This document shows, piece after piece, positions 1-7,500 of a stretch of DNA of 7,914 bases. This DNA is from an uncultured Klebsiella sp. (GTDB lineage Bacteria; Pseudomonadota; Gammaproteobacteria; Enterobacterales; Enterobacteriaceae), in assembly GCA_902490055.1 (NCBI GenBank), contig CABUCP010000132.1, forward strand, positions 1-7,914. Direction: 5' to 3'. Numbering within the stretch: the first letter of the stretch is position 1; each line of letters opens with the position of its first letter. The translations under genes were made by a program, and so were the position numbers. The notes beneath the pieces were generated by a model. That model saw nothing but the letters and a program-made list of their open reading frames with translations. It ran no database searches and was not told where the DNA came from.

Positions 1-1088
1 GATTCAAATGCGGTATCGTCGGTTTGCCCAACGTCGGCAAATCCACCCTGTTCAATGCGCTCACTAAAGCGGGTATTGAAGCGGCCAACTTCCCGTTCTG
101 TACCATCGAGCCGAACACCGGTGTCGTACCGATGCCCGATCCGCGTCTGGACAAACTCGCCGAGATCGTCAAGCCGCAGCGCATCCTGCCGACAACCATG
201 GAATTCGTTGATATCGCCGGCCTGGTAAAAGGCGCGTCCAAGGGCGAAGGTCTGGGTAACCAATTCCTGACCAACATCCGTGAAACCGAAGCGATCGGTC
301 ACGTGGTTCGCTGCTTCGAAAACGACAATATCATCCACGTTGCGGGTAAAGTCGATCCGGCCGAAGATATCGATGTTATCAACACCGAACTGGCGCTGTC
401 CGACCTCGATACCTGCGAACGCGCTATTCACCGCGTTTCCAAGAAAGCGAAAGGCGGCGATAAAGACGCTAAGGCCGAGCTGGCCGCGCTGGAAAAATGC
501 CTGCCGCAGCTGGAAAACGCCGGCATGCTGCGTGCGCTGGACCTGAGCAAAGAAGAGAAAGAAGCGATCCGCTACCTGAGCTTCCTGACCCTCAAGCCAA
601 CCATGTACATCGCTAACGTCAACGAAGACGGCTTTGAGAACAACCCGTACCTCGATCAGGTTCGCGCGATTGCCGAACAAGAAGGTTCCGTGGTCGTTCC
701 GGTTTGCGCCGCCGTTGAAGCCGACATCGCCGAGCTGGACGACGAAGAGCGCGACGAGTTCATGGCCGAGCTGGGCCTCGAAGAGCCGGGTCTGAACCGC
801 GTGATCCGCGCCGGTTACGCCCTGCTGAACCTGCAGACCTACTTCACCGCCGGGGTGAAAGAAGTTCGCGCGTGGACCATCCCGGTCGGCGCCACCGCAC
901 CGCAGGCCGCGGGTAAAATTCACACCGACTTCGAAAAAGGCTTCATCCGCGCCCAAACCATCGCCTATGAAGATTTCATTGCCTTCAAAGGCGAACAAGG
1001 GGCAAAAGAAGCCGGTAAGATGCGTGCGGAAGGGAAAGACTATATCGTCAAAGATGGCGACGTCATGAACTTCCTGTTTAACGTCTAA
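1..1088 (+). CDS. ychF: Redox-regulated, ribosome-binding ATPase YchF (OBG family), missing its first four bases
   Basis: YchF is a cytosolic P-loop NTPase that prefers ATP, binds 70S ribosomes and modulates translation and oxidative-stress responses (family knowledge). The reading frame is open from base 1, and codon 3 (TTC, Phe) begins at base 3; only ATG plus one G of the usual MGFKCGIVG start is off-window, giving 363 residues, the standard enterobacterial length. Visible motifs: P-loop G9-LPNVGKS-T17; G3 motif D72-I-A-G75; NVNE at 207-210 replacing the NKxD of true GTPases, which explains the ATP preference; His114, reported as catalytic in E. coli YchF, is present. A TGS domain occupies about 277-361, ending in the typical [11 protein letters not shown]. 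In enterobacteria the gene normally follows pth, which would lie to the left. It converges on the T6SS genes and shares a terminator with them. Identification is essentially certain. Confidence 0.98.
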   Translation, partial: FKCGIVGLPNVGKSTLFNALTKAGIEAANFPFCTIEPNTGVVPMPDPRLDKLAEIVKPQRILPTTMEFVDIAGLVKGASKGEGLGNQFLTNIRETEAIGHVVRCFENDNIIHVAGKVDPAEDIDVINTELALSDLDTCERAIHRVSKKAKGGDKDAKAELAALEKCLPQLENAGMLRALDLSKEEKEAIRYLSFLTLKPTMYIANVNEDGFENNPYLDQVRAIAEQEGSVVVPVCAAVEADIAELDDEERDEFMAELGLEEPGLNRVIRAGYALLNLQTYFTAGVKEVRAWTIPVGATAPQAAGKIHTDFEKGFIRAQTIAYEDFIAFKGEQGAKEAGKMRAEGKDYIVKDGDVMNFLFNV

Positions 1089-1141
1089 TCCGACAGCGTT
1101 AGCGGCATGGCCTGATAAAGGGAACATGCCGACCAGCGCGA

Positions 1142-1169
1142 TAAAATCCACGCCCCGGCGTGGATTTTA
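1142..1169. terminator. Bidirectional Rho-independent terminator between ychF and tssJ
   Basis: A perfect 13-base inverted repeat (arms 1142-1154 and 1157-1169, centre CC) forms a hairpin with a GC-rich upper stem (CCACGCC/GGCGTGG). It is flanked by AAAA on one side and TTTT on the other. Read from the + strand it ends in a T-run 54-80 bases after the ychF stop, followed by CATTTT. Read from the minus strand it also ends in TTTT, 20-47 bases after the tssJ stop. The symmetry fits one element ending both convergent transcripts. The T-runs pair with the A-runs inside the stem and are only four long, so efficiency in each direction is an inference. Confidence 0.88.
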
Positions 1170-1188
1170 CATTTTAACTCCGTGTGTC

Positions 1189-1728
1189 TTACTGGTTCTT
1201 CAGCGGCAGCAACGTCAGCCGGTTTTGGCTGGCCTCAATCACCCGCGCGTTATCCGGATCAAGCTCGTCGCGGGTCAGTACCAGCTTCCAGTCGTTTTTC
1301 GTCATATCCGGCGCGCGGAACAGCGCCACCACGGCAACGAACTGCGCCTGTTGATCCAGCGGCATCGTGAGGCTGAATGGCGTGCCCGGTTTGAGCACCA
1401 GACTGCGGCTGGCCACCCCTTCATCTTTCAGTACATCATCTCCTTCCGTCGCCAGTTGCTGGTAAACGGCCTTATCGAAGACTTTGCGATCGCTTAGCGC
1501 GTAGACCCGCAGCATTACCGGTTGAGAAGCGCTGTTATCCTCGCGGCGATCGGTGTTCAGCTCATCGCGGGCGTTAAAATCGAGACGTAGGGTTGTCACC
1601 TGACGGTAAAACACTGACTTTACGGCGGATGCAGTGCTGCCGCTGAGTTTCTGCGTCAGGCCGCAGCCCGCCAGCATGAATGGCAGCATAATCAGGGCAA
1701 ATAGTTTAAGCAAAGTGGTATACAACAC
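1189..1728 (-). CDS. tssJ: Type VI secretion lipoprotein TssJ (VasD/SciN family)
   Basis: TssJ is the outer-membrane lipoprotein of the T6SS trans-envelope complex; its periplasmic beta-sandwich binds the C-terminal periplasmic part of TssM (family knowledge). The 179-residue product has a lipoprotein signal peptide: hydrophobic stretch at residues 4-19 and lipobox L19-A-G-C22. Gly at the +2 position is compatible with outer-membrane sorting. A family-like segment, PVMLRVYAL, lies at 70-78. I chose GTG at 1728-1726 because AAAGGA (1741-1736) sits 7 bases upstream and the signal peptide begins immediately after. The same frame is open further upstream to an ATG at 1818, but that would put 30 non-signal residues in front of the signal peptide and run far into tssG. 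The start lies 23 bases inside tssG, suggesting coupled translation. This is the last gene of the block, 20 bases before the shared terminator. Confidence 0.94.
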   Translation of the reverse strand: MLYTTLLKLFALIMLPFMLAGCGLTQKLSGSTASAVKSVFYRQVTTLRLDFNARDELNTDRREDNSASQPVMLRVYALSDRKVFDKAVYQQLATEGDDVLKDEGVASRSLVLKPGTPFSLTMPLDQQAQFVAVVALFRAPDMTKNDWKLVLTRDELDPDNARVIEASQNRLTLLPLKNQ

Positions 1729-2791
1729 ATTGATTTCCTTTCGATAATATTGCTGGCGGCATGCCATAATAGCCGCCCAATTCGGTGGTAAAGGTGGCAG
1801 GTAAATCGGGTGGAACAACCTCCCCCTCCATGCCCAGCACCCCGGTCATTCCGAGCATCAGCGGCGTTTCACCGAGAATCGGCGCGGGTAGCAGCTGAGT
1901 AGGAACCGTTAACGTTATTTTGGCCTTATAGCGCCAGCCGAGATAAACCCGCAGCAGGACGATAAAATCCGTATAGATTTGCCCTTCCGGCAACCAGCCT
2001 TCGGCCTCGGCGATGTCGTCGGTATGCAGCGCGATCAGTAGTTGGCTGACCACCTCGGTGGCCTCATCGCCGAGCATAGTGAAACCATCAAGCTGGAAAT
2101 CCTCCTCAGCGTAAAACCCCAACGGCTGTTGCAGATACACCGTTCGCGGACAGTACGGCGTGACGGTCGTCCGCGTTAAGGGCGCCAGCAGGCGCACCAG
2201 CGCCTGAACGCCCTCTTCAGTGCGCGCCGGCAAACGCATGGTGCTCAGTAACGCCAAAAAACGCGATACCGGCGCGGCAATGTGCTGCGCGGTACCGGGG
2301 ATCCCCAGCCCGATCAGCCCCAGTAAGCTCTGTGATGTCCGATCGCTGCCGCCGGCTTCAAAGGTGGCCGGATAAGAATATTTGCGCCAGATACGATAAA
2401 ACTGGCTCATCATGCGGTGGTTAAAAATATCCAGAAACGCTTCCTGCGCCTCGTGCCCTTCTCTTTGCTGCGCAATGTCATCCAGCCAGGCGGTGGGCAG
2501 CGGCGAATCGACGCCGTACAGCCCCATAAAGGTGGTGCGCAGCGTCGGCGGCGCCTCGGGATGATCCTCATCATATTCCACCGCCTTAAGCTCGCTGACC
2601 GGAAAGCCCATCCCCGGATGCGGACGAAAGCGTACCGGGTCATCCGCCGGATCCAGCGTGCTGCCTAATGCCGGCGCGCCGGGATGCGATTTTTCCAGCA
2701 GTTGGCAGAAGCGGTAAAAATTGATGAGGTGGATATCCCGTTCAAGCCGGGGGCTCAGCCGGGAATGCGGCGCTTGTGGTTCTCCTGCCAT
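1706..2791 (-). CDS. tssG: Type VI secretion baseplate subunit TssG (ImpH/VasB family)
   Basis: TssG is a cytosolic baseplate wedge protein; one TssG associates with two TssF and contacts TssK and TssE, docking the tail on the membrane complex (family knowledge). The 361-residue product shows the family layout: an N-terminal RLSPRLERDIHLINFYRFCQLLE segment shape (key residues R11, F25, F28, L31-L32), a PVRFRPHPGMGFPVSEL region at about 52-68, MGLYGVDSPLP at 89-99, and a long aromatic/basic helix region at 119-140 ending WRKYSY. Length is normal. The ATG at 2791 has AGGAG (2806-2802) ten bases upstream, and no alternative start follows before the conserved N-terminus. It begins 37 bases inside tssF and ends 23 bases inside tssJ. 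The last dozen residues (after PPAILSK) are encoded where the tssJ signals lie and may be poorly conserved. Confidence 0.95.
   Translation of the reverse strand: MAGEPQAPHSRLSPRLERDIHLINFYRFCQLLEKSHPGAPALGSTLDPADDPVRFRPHPGMGFPVSELKAVEYDEDHPEAPPTLRTTFMGLYGVDSPLPTAWLDDIAQQREGHEAQEAFLDIFNHRMMSQFYRIWRKYSYPATFEAGGSDRTSQSLLGLIGLGIPGTAQHIAAPVSRFLALLSTMRLPARTEEGVQALVRLLAPLTRTTVTPYCPRTVYLQQPLGFYAEEDFQLDGFTMLGDEATEVVSQLLIALHTDDIAEAEGWLPEGQIYTDFIVLLRVYLGWRYKAKITLTVPTQLLPAPILGETPLMLGMTGVLGMEGEVVPPDLPATFTTELGGYYGMPPAILSKGNQCVVYHFA
1736..1741 (-). promoter_or_regulatory. Ribosome binding site that fixes the tssJ GTG start
   Basis: On the minus strand AAAGGA is followed by AATCAAT and then GTG, a good Shine-Dalgarno core with 7-base spacing. 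It lies inside the last codons of tssG. An out-of-frame ATG (1730-1728) overlaps the GTG by one base and would open only a 12-codon frame, so the GTG that leads into the signal peptide is preferred. Confidence 0.75.
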
Positions 2792-4515
2792 TCGAGACGT
2801 TCTCCTGTGGGTTGCAGTATCAGAATCAGGCGGTTAAACAAGTGGATGTCGGTATACAGGGCGAAGAACCGGTTGAGCATCTCGCCAAACAGGCAGATAT
2901 CGCCGCGCCCGGCAAAGCCGCTGCTGTCCAGCGTCACCTCGATCTGCACGCCGCGCAGAAAATGGCCCTCGGCAAAACGTTCCACCTCGCCGTGTCGCAC
3001 CTCGACAATCGCCTGCAGGCGACGGCGGTTCATTTCATTATCCGTCCAGTCATAGAGCGCCAGCGCGCCGCGCAGTACTTCGGCGTTATCCATCATCCAC
3101 AGGAAACTGCTGCCGAGGTGGCTCAGCACCCGCCAGTGAAAGCGATCCTGATCCGGTGGATAACACGGCAACGTCGGCGCGCTGAGATTGCGCACCTGGA
3201 TGTGCGAAGCCGTGGATTTGGCTACCGTGTCCAGCAGCGTGCTTTGCAGCGCCCGCCGCGGCAGTTGGCCATTGGTGCCGACCAGGCTTAGCGACAGCGC
3301 TTCATTCGGCGGTACGCGATGGTTATCAAACGCCTCGCCGCCCAGCGTTAGCCAGGTATCATGCAGCCCGGAGGGGCCGCGCTTCACGCGGGTGTGGTAG
3401 TAATATTCCGGCGCATCGTGGCGTAACATGCCGCCTTTGTGGCGAAAACTGGTAAACGGCACATACACCTGATTGCCGGAAAGACGGGAAGAGGTGACGG
3501 AATCCACCGCATAGATTTCGGTATGCCCATCCTGAACGCGCATCGGGCGCAGCAGATATTCGCTTTGTAATGAATCCAGATGCAGCGGGTCCGACTCCAG
3601 CGGGAACAGGTTAATCACCGGGCTACAGTGTAAACGGAGATTTTTTTCTGCCAGCGCGTATTCCTGCAGCCAGGATGTGTCCAGCACCGCTTCTATTTCA
3701 AACCATTCCGGCGCCTCCGGAAACGCCAGATTATCCAATCCACACAGCGCTACCGACATGAATTTTTCGCGGAAGGTGAAATATTCCAACAGCAGCTGGT
3801 AACCGCTAAATCCGCCGCTCTGGGGCAGTAGCGCATCATCTTTACCAAAACCACAGGCGGCAAAATGGGCTGCCAGCGGCCGGCTGTCGATATCGCCCGC
3901 CAGGCGTATGCGAATGTTGGCCACATTCAGGGTCAACGCTTCATGCAGCGCGCAGGCCAGCGGCGCATCGGCATTCAGGTACAGCGGAAGACGGCTCAGG
4001 TCGAGCGTGCTCCAGTCCATCAGTGCGCCACACTCAAAGCGCAAACAAATCGCCGAGCGCCCATCGGCCTGCGTGCTGACGCCGGCGCGGGAGAGCGTGA
4101 GCGGCAACAGGGTTAGCGGCTGGGTGGTGGTGTAGCGACAGCGGGTGCCCGTCTCGCCGACGGGTCGGGAGAGCACTTCTGTTCCCTTTTCGAGCCGCTG
4201 CGGCTCCTTCATCTCCCGCCAGTTAACGCTGAACTCCACCATCGCCAGCGACGGGATAGTGCGCAAATAGTGCGGCCAGATCATGCTCACCAGCCCGCCG
4301 GTCAGCTCCGGCAGGTCGTCGTCGAGCTTTTCGCGTAGTCGGCCCATCAGGAAAGCGAAACCCTCAAACAGGCGTTCCACATAAGGGTCGCGGGCGCCGG
4401 CTTTATCAAGGTTTAACGCCGCGGCGCGGTCGGGATGAGCGCGGGCAAATTCCTCGCCCGCCTCGCGCAGATAGCGCATTTCAGCGTCAAAATAACGCAA
4501 GGTTAAATCATCCAT
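2755..4515 (-). CDS. tssF: Type VI secretion baseplate subunit TssF (ImpG/VasA family)
   Basis: TssF is the principal wedge protein of the T6SS baseplate, present in two copies per wedge with TssG and bound to TssK/TssE in the cytosol (family knowledge). The 586-residue product starts with the highly characteristic family N-terminus: MDDLTLRYFDAEMRYLRE, then HPDRAAALNLDK (27-38), DPYVERLFEGFAFLMGRL (43-60) and the VSMIWPHYLRTIPS block (76-89). Length is typical of the family. I chose ATG at 4515 because MDDLTLRYF is the usual start; the frame stays open to a TTG at 4527 that would add only four residues (M-R-H-A). The Shine-Dalgarno signal is weak (GAG seven bases upstream). It lies 68 bases downstream of tssM and overlaps tssG by 37 bases. 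No frame disruption is visible. Confidence 0.96.
   Translation of the reverse strand: MDDLTLRYFDAEMRYLREAGEEFARAHPDRAAALNLDKAGARDPYVERLFEGFAFLMGRLREKLDDDLPELTGGLVSMIWPHYLRTIPSLAMVEFSVNWREMKEPQRLEKGTEVLSRPVGETGTRCRYTTTQPLTLLPLTLSRAGVSTQADGRSAICLRFECGALMDWSTLDLSRLPLYLNADAPLACALHEALTLNVANIRIRLAGDIDSRPLAAHFAACGFGKDDALLPQSGGFSGYQLLLEYFTFREKFMSVALCGLDNLAFPEAPEWFEIEAVLDTSWLQEYALAEKNLRLHCSPVINLFPLESDPLHLDSLQSEYLLRPMRVQDGHTEIYAVDSVTSSRLSGNQVYVPFTSFRHKGGMLRHDAPEYYYHTRVKRGPSGLHDTWLTLGGEAFDNHRVPPNEALSLSLVGTNGQLPRRALQSTLLDTVAKSTASHIQVRNLSAPTLPCYPPDQDRFHWRVLSHLGSSFLWMMDNAEVLRGALALYDWTDNEMNRRRLQAIVEVRHGEVERFAEGHFLRGVQIEVTLDSSGFAGRGDICLFGEMLNRFFALYTDIHLFNRLILILQPTGERLEWQENHKRRIPG
2802..2806 (-). promoter_or_regulatory. 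Ribosome binding site of tssG, inside tssF
   Basis: AGGAG on the minus strand stands ten bases before the tssG ATG (2791-2789), within the last codons of tssF. Spacing is slightly long. A second AGGAG lies just inside tssG as part of a repeated AGGAGAAC, but no start codon follows it in frame, so it is not used to choose the start. Confidence 0.65.
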
Positions 4516-4583
4516 GGCATGTCTCAAATATCAGGGAAGGAAAGCTGCCAATAAAGCAGCGCCAGTACGATAAAAGCGCGCGC
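4516..4583. other. 68-base gap between tssM and tssF
   Basis: The only clear gap inside the T6SS block. I see no hairpin terminator and no convincing promoter, so tssF is probably read from the tssM transcript. In the tssM frame, the 19 codons directly behind the TAA stop are open (to TGA at 4526-4524) and partly hydrophobic (FIVLALLYW). No start codon with a ribosome binding site precedes them, so they are not annotated as a gene. Confidence 0.6.
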
Positions 4584-7500
4584 TTATTCTTCTGCGTCGC
4601 TGTCGGAAAAGGCTTCGGCGCGGGAGGGATCCACGTTGAAGATCTGCGCCGGCAGCGTGAAACCGCGCAGCTTCAGCAACGCCAGCGGGCCGTCGCCCAG
4701 TTCCGTGCGCAGCAGCCACTGCAGTTGCCGGTTATCCGGCGCGTTAAGCGTCAGGCGGAACAATCCATCGCCGATCGGCTGGCGTTTCATTCTCTCCAGC
4801 ATTCGCAGCGTTCCCCATGGGCCGCTATCATTGGCCAACAACCGGGCGCCCGCCGCCGTTGAACTCCAGGTCAGCATCGCCCCGGGTTTGTTGACGGTTC
4901 CCGGCCAGCGGAAACTTTTCCATTCGGCAAGTTGGTTAAAATAGTGCAGCTTCTGGCCATCAAGGGTGAGCTGCGTCTCGACGATATCCGGAGTCGCTAC
5001 CCCCATCAGTTCAAAGCCCATCCCCTGACTACCGTCGGTAAACAGAATGTCGGACAAGGTACTTAGTTGATTAATCGCCTTCAGGAATGCCGGATTGAAG
5101 GTCAGCCCCTGGCTATGCGCGCTATCGGCCGCCCAGCGGTTGCCCTCCCGGTTGAGCACGCCGCCCAACTGGCCGGCGAGGAATTGATCGACCCGCCCGC
5201 TATCGCGACGAATAAATGACGCCAGCATTGGCAGCGAGACATCGTTTTTTCCGGCGGCAAACGGATAGCGACCGTCAAAGGCCGAATGCCAGTTGGCAAC
5301 TATCGAGCGCTGCCAGGCCTCGTTCAGGCTGGCCGCCGACGGCTGCAGCACCGTTTCCCAGGCCTGGGTCAATGGCTGAACGAACATCGTCTGACCAAAC
5401 CCGCTCCACTCCTCGCCGAGGCTGGCCGCCACCAGGCTGCCGTACTCCTGGGTATCGGTCAGATCGACGCTTTTGCCCTGAAACACGGTCTGCGCCAGCT
5501 GCTGCATCATCGCCTGCGGATCGGGGGCGTTCGCCACCTGCTGCAGCCGGAGGCGCACGCGGGTCAGGCGCGTCAGCCAGGTCTGCAAACTGAGCGTGTT
5601 GTCGGCCGCGACCACGCTGCGGGCCGTGTTTTTCCCCATCAGCGCCAGCAGCGGCCCGAAGGTACTGTCCAGCGGCCCACTCGCTCCGCCGGCCTGCTGG
5701 TCGATAATCGGCTGCTTATCCTTATCGAGAAGATTTTTTGCCGATTTCACCAGTGAATCCGCCACTCCCTCACGCTGCTGCCCGGTCTGCCCCTGGTACG
5801 CCAGGGTATTCATCAGCGCGATGAGCGGTGACTGACGAACGTCGCCGGCCAGCGTCAGCTGATCGGTCACATCGGCAATATTGCGCGCCGGGTTCAACCG
5901 GATGCTATTGAGAAAGCCCAGCCATGCGCCGGAGAAATCGGTGAAGTAGCGATCGGTCAGCCGCTGTTTCAACGCCTCCGGGGAGACATCGCCGCTGACC
6001 GTCCGCCGGCTATCGCTCAACACCCAGTCGATCTCGTCGCGCCGCGAGGCCACCGCCTTGTCAATCGCTTCGCGAACGCCGCCCTCCCACGCCTGACGGG
6101 TGAACATTCCCGGGACCACCTCTTCAGTGCTGAATAGACGGCTGGCATTGGTTTGCGGCGTCATGTCTTCCAGCATCATGTCGGCATAGTTGCGGCGCAC
6201 CTGTACCAGCATGTTCTCATAGAGCGTGCTTTCGGCGTTGCGCCGGCCGATTTGCTCTAATAGCACCTGACGTACCTGCGTCACCAGCGCGGCATCCGGG
6301 GTGATTTTCCACGCCGGTTGTGAAGGTAAGTTGCGCATGTAGAAAGCCCATAAATCAGGAGCGATGCTCTGCCACAACGCCGGCGCAATACCCTGACGCT
6401 CGCTCTGCGCGGCGGTCATCACCTGGCGATAAAAGGCCGCATCGGCTTTATCCGGCCGCGCCATCATCAGATACGCCTTCAACTGGTCATAGCCTGCTTT
6501 CGCCAGCTGCGCCCGCTGCGGGCTACGCGGCGGCAGGTTTGCCAGCGCGCTCAGCTGCCGGGTTAACGCCTGCGCCGCAGCATCGCGGATCAGGCGGTTG
6601 TTGGCCTGCGCATACCACGGCAATAGCGCAGCAGAAAGCGGCGCATTGTGATTAAGACCGAAACGCTGATACCAGGGCGCGCCGTCGGTAAGCTGATGGT
6701 GTAACCGCCCGATATCGTTGCGCAGTACCTGCAAATCAATCAGCTGTTGGTCGTTAACGACGGGGCGCTGCAGTTGCTGCGCCCGCTGGGCGGCGCTAAC
6801 AATCTGCTGGCGATTAAGCATAAAGGAGAGCAGGCTCCCCGCCGCCCACAGGGCAATCAGCGCCAGCAGGCTGACGCCAAGGGTCCGCCGCCATGCCACG
6901 CCCACCGGCACGCCACGCGCGCGGCCGCAGTCGGCAAGAATGCCCTGCCAGATTGCCGGCGCCGGCCAACGATGGGGATAGCGTTCCTTCTCCTTATCCG
7001 CCTGTTCATTCACCTGCAACGATGGGCTGAATAGCAGGCCGCGCAGCGGGATCGCTGGCAGGTGTTCGCTGAGCCACGGCGTCAGCAGCGCCTTCCAGCG
7101 AGGAATGCCGCTCTCCTGCAATCTTTTAGCGAAGCGCAGCAGGTAATCATGGGACGAGTCGGCGCATAGCTGCCGGGTGCCCTCTGCCAGCATGGCGGGC
7201 AGAATGGCGCGCAGCTGCTGTTCAACGTCCTGCGGGGTAGCCCGCGGCGGAAACAGCGCCCCCAGCGCCTGGGTAATGCGCGAATCCTGCGGCCAGTCGC
7301 TGTCATGCCGTTGCCACAGGTAAACCGGCGGCTGGTAACGCAGGATCTGCGCAACCTGCTCCAGCATATGCAACCCGCTATCCAGCGTCGCGGCCGTCGC
7401 CTGGAGGTTATCCAGCACCAGCACAATACCATCCAGCGGACGGCGGCGACGCAACCGGCGTAAGGCGCTGAGCCGGTCGTTATCCACTTTAGCTGACAGA

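Noticed and set aside
1126..1497. 123-codon + strand frame opposite tssJ
   Set aside because: Overlaps the terminator and runs antisense to a clear lipoprotein gene; Gln/Arg-rich translation typical of a shadow frame.
1189..1818. ATG at 1818 as the tssJ start
   Set aside because: It would add 30 residues before the signal peptide and deepen the overlap with tssG; the GTG at 1728 has a good ribosome binding site and directly precedes the signal peptide.
2776..3291. 171-codon + strand frame opposite tssF
   Set aside because: Entirely antisense to the conserved TssF frame, with no ribosome binding site or recognisable domain; long stop-free antisense frames are expected in GC-rich genes.
4507..4522. 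Five-codon ATG mini-frame just ahead of the tssF start
   Set aside because: It overlaps the tssF start out of frame, has no better ribosome binding site than tssF, and such short frames occur by chance.
4531..4719. 62-codon minus strand frame overlapping the tssM 3' end
   Set aside because: Arg/Ala-rich out-of-frame translation of conserved TssM sequence with no start signal; the TssM frame explains the DNA.
5286..5756. 156-codon + strand frame opposite tssM
   Set aside because: Antisense shadow of the TssM periplasmic region with low-complexity composition and no family signature.
7082..7432. 116-codon minus strand frame inside tssM
   Set aside because: Out-of-frame reading of the TssM cytosolic domain, rich in Arg, Cys and Trp; not a plausible protein.
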